Source: Betaproteobacteria bacterium | GTDB taxonomy: Bacteria > Pseudomonadota > Gammaproteobacteria > Burkholderiales > SG8-39 | Direction: 5' to 3' | DNA: 21,913 bases | Assembly: GCA_009693345.1 (NCBI GenBank) | Contig: SHXL01000015.1 | Location: 1 to 21,913, forward strand | In this document: positions 1 through 7,185 of the stretch, one piece after another | How the letters are laid out: every line of letters begins with the position of its first letter | Position numbering within the stretch: the first letter of the stretch is position 1 | The notes under the pieces: model-generated | The model's database searches: none | Told to the model about the DNA's origin: nothing | What the model saw: the letters and a program-made list of their open reading frames with translations, nothing else | Position numbers and translations under genes: made by a program

Positions 1-523
1 CGGCGCCGGGCGCCGGACTGGCGATGAGGAAGCCGGCCGCGCCGCGCTCCGTGGCCCAGCCGAGCTTGCGGCGGCGGTGGATGGTCTGCGAACTGAACAT
101 GTACTCGTGGCGCACGAGCGCAATGCGGCCCGGCAGCTTGTCCGCGTGGCGCGAGAAGTCTTCCTCGGTGCCGCGACCGAGGTCGACGACTTCGGCAACG
201 AGGCCCCCGGGCGGCGTGGATTGCGCGCCAAGGAGCGGGCTGACGACGAGCGGAGTGCCGTCGGCAAGTAAGAGCGAGCAGGGTCCCGGAGTCCAGCCGG
301 CGTAGGTCAACGGTTCGGCGCGGAATGTGCCTCCCATGGCGGGGAGCTTTCCGCGCAGCCAGGCGAGCGCGCGGCGCTCGCTCTCGGTGCCGGCGCGCCG
401 GCCGCCGAAGTCGCAGAGCGCGTTGAAATCCGCAATGAGGGAGGAACCCGGCCGCCCCGCGTCTTCCTCCAGGGCGCGCAGGATTTCGGCGAGGCGGTCC
501 TTACTCGAGCTTGATGCCGGCAT
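1..523 (-). CDS. M28-like peptidase, N-terminal part with PA domain (partial)
   Basis: An open reading frame without stop runs from an ATG at 523 off the left edge, giving 174 residues. My translation begins MPASSSSKDRLAEILRAL and holds an N-terminal helical stretch with a 'FGGRRAGTESERRA' segment typical of the start of M28 aminopeptidases, which open with 'RxxGTxxE'. A PA (protease-associated) segment follows around residues 95-174, with 'LPGRIALVRHEYMF' and 'ATERGAAGFLIA', matching the 'GKIALVRRG...AAGAAGVI' pattern. The zinc-binding catalytic domain would lie beyond the window, so activity cannot be judged. No signal peptide is visible. The start lies 23 nt inside the 3' end of the upstream Bug gene, so the two are probably translationally coupled. 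Seen: frame and motifs. Inferred: peptidase or aminoacylase-like hydrolase. A DUF4910-type aminopeptidase is an alternative. Confidence 0.62.
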   Translation of the reverse strand, partial: MPASSSSKDRLAEILRALEEDAGRPGSSLIADFNALCDFGGRRAGTESERRALAWLRGKLPAMGGTFRAEPLTYAGWTPGPCSLLLADGTPLVVSPLLGAQSTPPGGLVAEVVDLGRGTEEDFSRHADKLPGRIALVRHEYMFSSQTIHRRRKLGWATERGAAGFLIASPAPGA

Positions 524-1457
524 CGCGCACGACCTTCGCCCAGCGGGCGAGGTCGGATTCGATCAGGACGCGGAACTGCTCCGGCGTATTGGTGCGCGGC
601 TCGACGGCTAGTGTCGTGAAGCGCTCGCGTACGTCCGGTGCGGCGAGCGCCTTGACGATCTCGGCGCGCAGCTTCGCGACGACCGCCGGCGGCGTTCGGG
701 CGGGCGCCATGATGCCCCACCAGTGCTCGAAGGTAAGGCCGGTCAGGCCGTTTTCCTCGAACGTCGGGACGTCGGGGAAGGCGGCGAGGCGCTTCGCGCT
801 CGTCACGCCGAGAACGCGCAGGCGGCCGGCCTTGACCAGGGACGCGGCGGTCGCCATCGAGGTGAAGGTGATCGGCACCTGGCCCGCGGCGACGTCGGCG
901 ATGGCCGGCCCGGCGCCTTTGTAAGGCACGTGCGTGAGCTTGATGCCGGCGCTCGCCTGCAGCAGTTCCGCGACGAGGTGCGTGGTCGCGCCGTTGCCGC
1001 CGGAAGCGATGGCGAGCTTGTTCGGCTGGGCCTTGGCGATCGCGATCAACTCTTTCACGCTCTTCGCCTCGAAGGAGGGATGCACGAACAGGAACATCGG
1101 CGACACGCCGATCACGCTCACCGGCGAAAAATCCTTCACCGGGTCGTAAGGCACCTTGGGATTGATGCTCGGATTGATCGCGTGCGGCATGTCCGAGAGG
1201 ATGATCGTGTAGCCGTCCGCCGCGGACTTGGCCAGGACCTCGGTGCCCACCATGCTGCCCACGCCGGGGCGGTTGTCGATAATGAAGGGCTGTCCCATCG
1301 CGTCGGCAAGCTTCTGTCCCAGCGTGCGCGCGAGGATGTCGGAGCTGCCGCCCGGCGCGTAGGGCACGATGAAGCGCACGGGCTTGTTCGGGTAGTCCTG
1401 CGCAAGGCTGTGCCCCCAGGCGAGGAAAGCGCAGACAACCGCGAGGAGGCGTTTCAT
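501..1457 (-). CDS. Bug-family TTT substrate-binding receptor (copy 1)
   Basis: Periplasmic solute-binding protein of the tripartite tricarboxylate transporter family (Bug/TctC), which captures organic acids or related small molecules for a TctA-TctB permease. The sequence has a signal peptide (MKRLLAVVCAFLAWGHSLAQ), then the family core: 'YPNKPVRFIVPYAPGGSSDI', 'GQPFIIDNRPG', 'HVPYKGAGPAIADVAAGQV' and a C-terminal 'WAKVVRDAGIKLE'. Length is about 318 residues, normal for the family. I chose ATG 1457 because it gives a basic signal-peptide n-region. An in-frame ATG at 1472 would add acidic MDHDL, which is unusual for a signal peptide. Neither start has a clear ribosome site. It follows the GST gene after a gap that holds a degenerate hairpin repeat, and overlaps the M28-like gene by 23 nt. 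Ligand unknown. Confidence 0.93.
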   Translation of the reverse strand: MKRLLAVVCAFLAWGHSLAQDYPNKPVRFIVPYAPGGSSDILARTLGQKLADAMGQPFIIDNRPGVGSMVGTEVLAKSAADGYTIILSDMPHAINPSINPKVPYDPVKDFSPVSVIGVSPMFLFVHPSFEAKSVKELIAIAKAQPNKLAIASGGNGATTHLVAELLQASAGIKLTHVPYKGAGPAIADVAAGQVPITFTSMATAASLVKAGRLRVLGVTSAKRLAAFPDVPTFEENGLTGLTFEHWWGIMAPARTPPAVVAKLRAEIVKALAAPDVRERFTTLAVEPRTNTPEQFRVLIESDLARWAKVVRDAGIKLE

Positions 1458-1540
1458 CAGGTCATGGTCCATAAATCATGTCGCGAAGACTACATTCCCG
1501 GCGAGGAGATCGCCATGAATTTCGCTCGCCTGCCGCTCGG

Positions 1541-1577
1541 AACCTAGGGCCCGGCCTGAAGCCGCGGGGACGACGTA
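1541..1577. repeat. Degenerate copy of the GTCCCCGC hairpin repeat
   Basis: The 19-nt string aagccgcggggacgacgta at 1559-1577 is identical to 14498-14516 in the tandem hairpin repeats near vapC. The left arm (1541-1558, aacctagggcccggcctg) resembles the intact aacctgggtccccgctt but has lost exact complementarity. It sits between the GST stop and the next Bug gene, again just downstream of a gene end on the minus strand. It is probably a decayed member of a dispersed REP-like family. Confidence 0.6.
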
Positions 1578-1588
1578 AAAAAGTCAGG

Positions 1589-2215
1589 TCAGGGTAAGCC
1601 GTTGCGGCCTTGTGCGCGATAGGCGGGCCGCTCGGCAAGCAGGTCGTAGTAGCGCGCTAACCCGGGGTAGTGGGGCCGCTCCAGATCGGCAAGTGAAAAC
1701 CAGCGGTTCACCACCAGGCCCATCGGGATGTCGGCCAGCGTGAAGTCCTTGCCGAGCAGGTAAGGAGCGTCGGTCGCGAGATGATCGTCCAGCAACTTCA
1801 TCTGCGCGGTCAGGTCCTTGCGGCCCTGCGCCACGAACCATTCGTTGTTCCAGGGCGGTTCCTCCGGCTGGCCGCCAAGGAAGGCGCCGCGCATCGAGTG
1901 CGTCACGTCGTAGGCCACCCAGTCCATCCAGGCCTCGATCTTCTGGCGTCGCGCCAGATCCGCGGGATACAGCGCCGTGGCGGCGTGTTTGGCGGCGAGG
2001 TAGCGCAAGATCGCGTGCGACTCGCGCATTGCGAATCCCTCATCGATCACGCAGGGCACCTGCCCGGCGGGATTCAACCTGAGAAATTCCGGCGTGTTGG
2101 TCGGCCGGAATCCGCGTCCGTAATCCTCGCGCTCGAACGGCAGGCCGATCTCCTCGCACAGCCACAGCACCTTGCGCACGTTGAATGAATTGGCGCGCCC
2201 GAGAATCCTGAGCAT
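1589..2215 (-). CDS. Glutathione S-transferase family protein
   Basis: Cytosolic GST of 208 residues, the usual length. The N-terminal thioredoxin-fold half (1-80) begins MLRILGRANSFNVRKVLWLCEE, where S10/N12 fall at the position of the catalytic Ser/Cys loop. The cis-proline glutathione site is 'GQVPCVIDEGF' (P54) and the gamma-glutamyl contact is 'RESHAIL' (E65-S66). The all-helical C-terminal half carries the folding N-cap motif 'LLGKDFTLADI' (153-163). The ATG at 2215 is preceded by GGAGG 5-6 nt upstream. It begins 16 nt after the Bug copy 2 stop, so it belongs to the same transcript. Family knowledge: GSTs of this group conjugate or isomerise electrophilic substrates such as maleyl compounds. 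The substrate here is unknown, though the neighbours suggest an aromatic or organic-acid degradation step. Confidence 0.92.
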   Translation of the reverse strand: MLRILGRANSFNVRKVLWLCEEIGLPFEREDYGRGFRPTNTPEFLRLNPAGQVPCVIDEGFAMRESHAILRYLAAKHAATALYPADLARRQKIEAWMDWVAYDVTHSMRGAFLGGQPEEPPWNNEWFVAQGRKDLTAQMKLLDDHLATDAPYLLGKDFTLADIPMGLVVNRWFSLADLERPHYPGLARYYDLLAERPAYRAQGRNGLP

Positions 2216-2231
2216 TCCTGCCTCCGTGCAC

Positions 2232-3203
2232 CTACTCCGCCTTGATGCCGAAATCCTTCACGATTTTCGTGTAGCGCTTGATGTCCTCCGCCACCAGCGC
2301 GTCGAGCTGCGCGGGCGAGCCGCCGATGATGCGCCCGGCCTGCGCTTCGATGCGCTCCTTCACCAGCGGCGACTTCAAAGCCTCCAGCGTGGCTTCGTGC
2401 AGCAGCTTCACGACCGAATTCGGCGTGGCCTTCGGCACGAACGTCGCGATCCAGGTGTCCATGTCATAGCCGGGAAAGCCGCTTTCGGCAATCGTCGGCA
2501 CCTGCGGCGTCAGCGAGGAGCGCTCCGCGGAAGTCACCGCGATCGCCTTCAGCTTCCCGGCGCGGACATGCGGCAGCAGACCTGCAGAGGTCGACAGGAT
2601 GTAGGGCACCTGGCCGCCCAGCACGTCGATGATCCCCGGACCGGCGCCGCGGTACGGCACATGCGTGAACCTTGCCCCCGCCAGCGATTCCAGGTACGCG
2701 GCCGCAAGATGCCCGGGCGAACCGACGCCGCCGTTGGCCAGGATGCGCTTCTTGTCGTCGTTCGGCGCTTCGAGTTTGAGGAACTGCTGCAGCGTGCCTG
2801 CTTGGGCGTTCGGGTGCGCCGCCAGCATCTGGCCGAGCGAGCCGATGAGCGTCACGCCGCGCAGGTCACGCTCGGTGTCGTAGGGCAGTTTCGGATAGAG
2901 CGCCTGGTTGATCGCGTGCGTGTTGACGTTGAAGCTCACGGTGTAGCCGTCCGGCGCGGACTTGGCGACCGCTTCGGTTCCCAGGATGCCGCCGGAGCTC
3001 GGCCGATTCTCGACCAGCACCGTTTGCTTGAGGATCTCGCCCAGCCGGACGTTGAGCGAACGGGCAATCGCGTCGGTGCCGCCGCCGGTGGCGAATCCGA
3101 CCACCAGCCTGATCGGGCCCCGGGTCGGATACTCCTGTGCGACGGCGGCCGATCCGGCGAGCGCCGCAACCGCAGCCAGGCAGATCAGGATGGTTCGCGT
3201 CAT
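2232..3203 (-). CDS. Bug-family TTT substrate-binding receptor (copy 2)
   Basis: Second extracytoplasmic receptor of the Bug/TctC family, 323 residues. The signal peptide is about residues 1-22 (MTRTILICLAAVAALAGSAAVAQ). The core has 'YPTRGPIRLVVGFATGGGTD', 'VLVENRPSSGGILGTEAVAK', 'HVPYRGAGPGIIDVLGGQV' and the C-terminal 'YTKIVKDFGIKAE'. The start at 3203 has an AGGGAG ribosome site and overlaps the stop of the VOC gene in an ATGA quadruplet, which indicates translational coupling. It lies inside the GntR / CoA-transferase / VOC operon, so its ligand is plausibly the acid that this operon activates. No TctA/TctB partner is encoded nearby. Confidence 0.94.
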   Translation of the reverse strand: MTRTILICLAAVAALAGSAAVAQEYPTRGPIRLVVGFATGGGTDAIARSLNVRLGEILKQTVLVENRPSSGGILGTEAVAKSAPDGYTVSFNVNTHAINQALYPKLPYDTERDLRGVTLIGSLGQMLAAHPNAQAGTLQQFLKLEAPNDDKKRILANGGVGSPGHLAAAYLESLAGARFTHVPYRGAGPGIIDVLGGQVPYILSTSAGLLPHVRAGKLKAIAVTSAERSSLTPQVPTIAESGFPGYDMDTWIATFVPKATPNSVVKLLHEATLEALKSPLVKERIEAQAGRIIGGSPAQLDALVAEDIKRYTKIVKDFGIKAE

Positions 3204-4165
3204 GTCGTCTCTCCCTTTGATGAACAGGTCCGGCCATAGCCGCCGTCAAGCTCAGGCTCGACGAAATGCATGAGCAGGCCGCCGCCGAAATTCGACGGGT
3301 GGACAAAACCGATTTTCGAACCGCGCCCGCCGGGACGGCCGGCGAGGTCGATCATGCGCCAGCCGTCGCCGGCCAGCTTGGGAAGGATCGCGTCGATGTC
3401 GCGCGTCGCAAATGCAACGTGGGCGAGCCCGGGACCGCGGCGGGCGACGAACTTGGCGATGGCGCTCTGGTCGCCCTTGGTATTGCCTTTCTCTTCGCCG
3501 AGCTGCGCTTTCGGTTTCATGGACGGATCGTAGTCCATCAGGAGCTCGAGCTCGCAATCGCCGATGGTGATAAAGACGTCGCGCAGGCCGCCGAGAATCT
3601 GCGGCGGGCGCGCATGGTAGACGGCGCCGTACTTGTCGGAGATGAAGCTCTCGGTGACGTTGCGAATTTCGACGTCGGTCTGCGTGCTTTCGATGGGGCA
3701 GCCGAGATTGCCGCTAAAGACGCGGACCGTGGCGTCGTTGTCGTCGGTCGCGATGCCCAGGTGATCGATCTTGTACGCGGGCCCGGCGCTGGCCGGGATC
3801 GCGAGCGGCTCGATGAAGCGGGTACGGATGCCAACCGTTGCGGACGGAGCAATCGAGACAAAGCGCTTGCCGTCAGGCCCGGCGCCGGCGCCCGAGACCG
3901 GCAAGGCGTGCCGCGCTGCCGTCGCCGCCGGGTCTGCCGCCGCCAGCGCCATGTGATGGACGCCCGGAAACCGCGGCTCGTCGAGATAGGGGTCATCCAC
4001 ATCGAACACCGCAAGGGCCGACTTGCCGATGCCGAAGAAAGGGATCGAGCGCCCTTGCAACGCCACATCGGTGCGCAACAACCCCAGCGAATCGCCAAGG
4101 AAGCGGCAGACGGGCTCCGCGTTGCGCGCCGCGAGGGCAAGGTAGTTCAGTGTATGGCCCGCCAT
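3200..4165 (-). CDS. Two-module VOC protein, methylmalonyl-CoA epimerase-like (copy A)
   Basis: Vicinal oxygen chelate (glyoxalase/bleomycin-resistance) fold protein of 321 residues. There is a degenerate first module (1-125) and a better conserved second module (130-305). In the second module the four usual metal-ligand positions can be read: H135 in 'KIDHLGIAT', E207 in 'DCELELL', H249 in 'GLAHVAFAT' and E303 in 'MHFVEPE'. The segment 'GRPGGRGSKIGFVHPSNFGG' strongly resembles the C-terminal end of methylmalonyl-CoA epimerase. The ATG at 4165 has a strong GGGAGGAG site. The frame stays open upstream to 4480, but that stretch is the antisense-like shadow of the neighbouring VOC gene. It is preceded by its paralogue with a 2-nt gap and overlaps Bug copy 2 by 4 nt. 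Likely a metal-dependent acyl-CoA epimerase, isomerase or dioxygenase; the exact reaction is not deducible. Confidence 0.85.
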   Translation of the reverse strand: MAGHTLNYLALAARNAEPVCRFLGDSLGLLRTDVALQGRSIPFFGIGKSALAVFDVDDPYLDEPRFPGVHHMALAAADPAATAARHALPVSGAGAGPDGKRFVSIAPSATVGIRTRFIEPLAIPASAGPAYKIDHLGIATDDNDATVRVFSGNLGCPIESTQTDVEIRNVTESFISDKYGAVYHARPPQILGGLRDVFITIGDCELELLMDYDPSMKPKAQLGEEKGNTKGDQSAIAKFVARRGPGLAHVAFATRDIDAILPKLAGDGWRMIDLAGRPGGRGSKIGFVHPSNFGGGLLMHFVEPELDGGYGRTCSSKGETT

Positions 4166-4167
4166 GA

Positions 4168-5106
4168 TCAGAGCTCCTCCCGCTCGACGAAATGCGCCAG
4201 CACCCCGCCAAGCGCAGCGGGGTGAATGAAGCCGATCCGGGCGCGGCGCGAACCCGGGCGCCCTGCCTTGTCGATCAGCCGGTAACCCGCCTTGCCAAGG
4301 CGGCCCAGAGTAGCGGCGATATCCGGCGTCTTGAAGGCGAGGTGGTGCAATCCGGCGCCGCGCGCAGCGATATGGCGCGCGATGGCGCTGCGATCGGCAC
4401 GCGTATCGCCTGCCGCGTCGTGCCTTGCGGCGTCGGCGCTCACATCGGTCGTCAGGTCCTGGAGGAACTCGAGCTCGCAATCGCCGACCGTGATGAACGT
4501 CACGCGCATGCTGCCGACCAGCCGCGACGGACGGGTGTGGAAAATGTACCGGTGGGTATCGGAGGTGAAGTTCTCGGAAATGGTCTCCACCTCGCTGTCG
4601 GTCTGCTGACTCTCGTAGACGCAGCCGAGCCGGTCGATGAAGGTCGCGCGTGCGCTCCGGTTGTCGGCTGAAGCCACGCCGATGTGATCGATGCGCTCGA
4701 CGATGTCGGAGCGGGCCGGTGCCAGTCCGAGGGGCTCGGTAAATCGCACACGTACCCCACTGGTGGCTGCCGGCGCCAAACTGATTTGCGCCTTGCCATC
4801 GAGCCCCTTCGACAGGCTGCCTGCGGTGGGCAGGCCCGCGGCGCGGGCGGCGGCCTCGGGATCGGCGGCACCCAGGGCAAGGTGGTGGACACCCTTTTTC
4901 GGATCTGGGCCCAGGGACGGATCGGCTTGCCCAAACAGCGCCAGCGCCGTCGTGCCGACCGAGATCACCGGGACGGTCGAGCCGCCGCAGTTGAAATCGC
5001 GGCGCGGCAGGCCGAAATCTCTCTCGAAGCGCGCGGCGCTGATCTTCGGGTCATCGACGACCAACGCCAGATAGGCAAGGGCGGTGGCTTTTTTCTGCGC
5101 GAGCAT
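4168..5106 (-). CDS. Two-module VOC protein, methylmalonyl-CoA epimerase-like (copy B)
   Basis: Paralogue of the next VOC gene, 312 residues, with the same layout. The N-terminal VOC-like half has 'AYLALVVDDPKISA' and 'GVHHLALGAADPEAA'. The C-terminal half has candidate metal ligands H141 ('RIDHIGVAS'), E213 ('DCELEFL'), H255 ('GLHHLAFKT') and E308 ('AHFVERE'), and the epimerase-like stretch 'GRPGSRRARIGFIHPAALGG'. I chose ATG 5106 (MLAQKK) because GGGGAG lies 8 nt upstream; an ATG at 5127 would add seven residues and overlap the CoA-transferase. It starts 5 nt after that gene's stop and ends 2 nt before copy A. Two diverged paralogues in a row suggest either a hetero-oligomer or two successive steps on related CoA thioesters. 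Function is inferred from family and context only. Confidence 0.84.
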   Translation of the reverse strand: MLAQKKATALAYLALVVDDPKISAARFERDFGLPRRDFNCGGSTVPVISVGTTALALFGQADPSLGPDPKKGVHHLALGAADPEAAARAAGLPTAGSLSKGLDGKAQISLAPAATSGVRVRFTEPLGLAPARSDIVERIDHIGVASADNRSARATFIDRLGCVYESQQTDSEVETISENFTSDTHRYIFHTRPSRLVGSMRVTFITVGDCELEFLQDLTTDVSADAARHDAAGDTRADRSAIARHIAARGAGLHHLAFKTPDIAATLGRLGKAGYRLIDKAGRPGSRRARIGFIHPAALGGVLAHFVEREEL

Positions 5107-5111
5107 GCGAG

Positions 5112-6326
5112 TCACTCCCCTGAACAAAGTATGGTCTTGGCGGCTGCCAGCGCATCGATGCGCGCCGGCGCGATGCCGAAATCGGCGAGCACCTGGCGGC
5201 TGTCGGCCCCCAGCAGCGGCGGTGCCGAGCGCACCGAGCGACCGCCCATGCCGGCCATGCGGATCGGGCTGGCCACCAGGCGCAGGCTGCCAAGCGTGGG
5301 GTGCTCGACTGTCTCGACGATGCCCGTTTCATTGACATGCCGGTCTTCAAATACCTGTTCGAGCGTAAAGATCGGGCCGGCCGGCAACCCGAGCTTGACC
5401 AGGTCGAGCGTCCATTCCATCTTGCCGCGGGTTGCGAAAATGGCATTGAGCTTTGCCTTCAAGGCGGTGCGGTTGCGGCTGCGCGCCGCGTTGTCCTTGT
5501 AATCGGGGTCGCTGGCCCACTCTTCGTGGCCCAGCAGCTTGCACAGCTTGACCCACATGTCTTCGGTGGCGGCCGCCATGTTGAACGGGCCGTCCTTGGC
5601 CTCGAACATGCCGTAGGGGCAGACGACCGGATGGTCGTTGCCGGCAACGCCGGGCGTATCGCCGAGCGACAACTGCCGCTGGCCCTGCACGGTGAGCAAT
5701 CCGATGAGGCCCGCCAGAAGCGAGGTCTCGACCAGCTGGCCGCGTCCGGTCGCCATGCGCTGGATCACGGCGGCCTGCACGCCCAATGCCGCCCACATGC
5801 CGGCGACCACGTCGCCGATCGGGATTCCGACCCGGACCGGACCGGTTTCCTTGTGGCCGGTAAGGCTCATGAGACCGGACATGCCTTGCGCGATCTGGTC
5901 GACGCCCGGCCACTCTCCGTAGGGTCCGGTGGTGCCGAACCCCGTAATCGACGCGAAGATGAGACGTGGATTACGAGCGGCCAGCGTGGCGTAGTCCATC
6001 TTCATGTCGGCCATCGCGCCCGGCTTGAAGTTCTCGACCAGGATGTCGGCCTTGTCGGCCATCGTGCGGATCAGCTCCAGGCCTTCCGGGTCGCGGAAAT
6101 TGATCGCGAGGCTGCGCTTGTTCCTGTGGATGCTCAGGTAGTAGACGCTGATGCCTTCGGCGAACGGACCCCAGCCGCGCACCATCTCGCCCGCCGGCGT
6201 GGGCTCGACCTTGACGACATCGGCGCCGAGGTCGGCCAGGATCGTGGCACAGAACGGGCCCGCGAGCGCCCTCGACAGGTCGAGGACGCGCAGGCCGGCA
6301 AGCGGCAAGGATGGCGGGACCGGCAT
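5112..6326 (-). CDS. CaiB/BaiF family III CoA-transferase
   Basis: Family III acyl-CoA transferase of 404 residues, full length. It moves CoA between an acyl-CoA donor and a free carboxylic acid in the cytoplasm. The N-terminus 'LAGLRVLDLSRALAGPFC' and 'LADLGADVVKVEPTPAGEMVRGWGP' are hallmark sequences. 'NKRSLAINFRDPEG' and 'ADILVENFKPG' follow. D172 in 'GIPIGDVVAGMWAALG' aligns with the catalytic aspartate that forms the aspartyl-CoA anhydride (D169 in formyl-CoA transferase). The start at 6326 has GAGG upstream and lies 1 nt after the regulator stop; the gene ends 5 nt before VOC copy B. As first enzyme of the operon it probably activates the acid imported with help of Bug copy 2. Substrate unknown. 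Confidence 0.94.
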   Translation of the reverse strand: MPVPPSLPLAGLRVLDLSRALAGPFCATILADLGADVVKVEPTPAGEMVRGWGPFAEGISVYYLSIHRNKRSLAINFRDPEGLELIRTMADKADILVENFKPGAMADMKMDYATLAARNPRLIFASITGFGTTGPYGEWPGVDQIAQGMSGLMSLTGHKETGPVRVGIPIGDVVAGMWAALGVQAAVIQRMATGRGQLVETSLLAGLIGLLTVQGQRQLSLGDTPGVAGNDHPVVCPYGMFEAKDGPFNMAAATEDMWVKLCKLLGHEEWASDPDYKDNAARSRNRTALKAKLNAIFATRGKMEWTLDLVKLGLPAGPIFTLEQVFEDRHVNETGIVETVEHPTLGSLRLVASPIRMAGMGGRSVRSAPPLLGADSRQVLADFGIAPARIDALAAAKTILCSGE

Positions 6327-6327
6327 A

Positions 6328-7044
6328 TCAGGTTTTCCTCGGATCGGGATTCTTCCCGGACCTTTTTGCGGTACGCACGGATTGCATGCGGTGGCGCTCG
6401 AATCGGTGCACGAGTTCGCCTACGTGCATCCCGGCGGCACGCGCCGCCGCCGCCGCCCTGCCTGAGCGGATGGCAGCGAGAATCGTTTCGTGTTCGCGGA
6501 TCGACTTGGCGGGGGAGCCGGGCAGGTCGGCCATCATCATTTGATAACGGCGCAGATTGGTGCGGATCCGATCATAAAGCTGGCCGATCAGTCCGTTCCC
6601 GCACGCTGCCACCGTCAGGTCATGGAACCGCGCGGCGATGTGCGCATATTCATCGTGCCTGCCCGCCCGCACGGCTCTCTTCATGTCGACGATCATCGCG
6701 TGTAGCGCGTCAAGCGCGGGCTGCGGACGCGATCGCGCCAGCAAGCGTGCCGCCTCGGACTCGAACAGGCTGCGCACGGCAAAAAGTTCGCGCAGTTCGC
6801 CTTCGGAGCGTTCGCTGACCACCGCGCCTCGATTCGGCTGGATCAAGACCAGGCCTTCGCCGGCGAGCACGCGAAACGCCTCGCGCAGCGGCACGCGGCT
6901 GACGCCAAGGCGCTTCGCGAGGGCCTGCTCCCCCAGGCGCGCGCCGGGCGCCAGCACACTGCCTACGATCGCCTCGCGCAGCGCGCTGGCGATGCGTTCG
7001 GGGAGGAGCATGTGGCCGTCGACTGCAAATCGATCCAGGCGCAT
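6328..7044 (-). CDS. GntR-family transcriptional regulator, FCD domain
   Basis: DNA-binding regulator of 238 residues. The winged helix-turn-helix is at about 12-78, with 'EQALAKRLGVSRVPLREAFRVLAGEGLV' as the recognition region. The all-helical FCD ligand-binding domain (about 85-215) keeps histidines at the expected metal or acid-binding places: H141 ('ARFHDLTVAACGN'), H185 ('REHETI') and H207 ('GMHVGE'). FCD regulators sense small organic acids. It leads the CoA-transferase operon (1-nt gap) and probably controls it. The palindrome at 7057-7071 over its own -10 box suggests autoregulation and possibly control of the divergent cupin gene. The ATG at 7044 has no obvious ribosome site; an in-frame ATG at 7011 is a weaker alternative. 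Confidence 0.92.
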   Translation of the reverse strand: MRLDRFAVDGHMLLPERIASALREAIVGSVLAPGARLGEQALAKRLGVSRVPLREAFRVLAGEGLVLIQPNRGAVVSERSEGELRELFAVRSLFESEAARLLARSRPQPALDALHAMIVDMKRAVRAGRHDEYAHIAARFHDLTVAACGNGLIGQLYDRIRTNLRRYQMMMADLPGSPAKSIREHETILAAIRSGRAAAAARAAGMHVGELVHRFERHRMQSVRTAKRSGKNPDPRKT

Positions 7045-7056
7045 ACGGACTGGATT

Positions 7057-7071
7057 GTATAACGATTATAC
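7057..7071. promoter_or_regulatory. Palindromic operator candidate for the GntR/FCD regulator
   Basis: A perfect inverted repeat GTATAA-CGA-TTATAC lies 13 nt upstream of the regulator start, in the 141-nt gap between the regulator and the divergent cupin gene. FCD-type GntR proteins bind short AT-rich palindromes with a GT...AC core, so this fits in both sequence and position. It overlaps the -10 box of the minus-strand promoter, where bound regulator would block RNA polymerase. Binding itself is inferred. Confidence 0.6.
7065..7070 (-). promoter_or_regulatory. -10 box (TATAAT) in front of the GntR operon
   Basis: On the minus strand 7070-7065 reads TATAAT, a perfect sigma-70 -10 hexamer, about 20 nt before the regulator ATG. 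No good -35 hexamer is visible 16-18 nt upstream. On the plus strand an overlapping TATACT (7067-7072) could serve the divergent cupin gene, but it also lacks a convincing -35. Confidence 0.5.
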
Positions 7072-7185
7072 TATCGGTCAGCCGAAATTAGACGCCGCGA
7101 AGCCTCGCGCGGTAGAATCAATCTTCCCGAACGGTGGAACATCCAGCGGGCGTTCAATGACCGATCGCAACGGAGGCATCCCGGC

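Noticed and set aside
1..305. Plus-strand open frames at 24-305 and 77-271
   Set aside because: They lie opposite the M28-like frame, which carries recognisable PA-domain motifs; the plus frames have none.
2172..3239. Long plus-strand open frame opposite Bug copy 2
   Set aside because: Arg/His-rich translation without family motifs; a shadow of GC-rich codon bias opposite a well-supported gene.
3200..4480. Upstream extension of VOC copy A to 4480
   Set aside because: The extra 105 residues overlap VOC copy B out of frame and are Arg-rich; ATG 4165 has a strong ribosome site.
5301..6818. 505-codon plus-strand open frame opposite the CoA-transferase and GntR genes
   Set aside because: It spans two clear minus-strand genes, has no recognisable domain and low-complexity Arg-rich composition.
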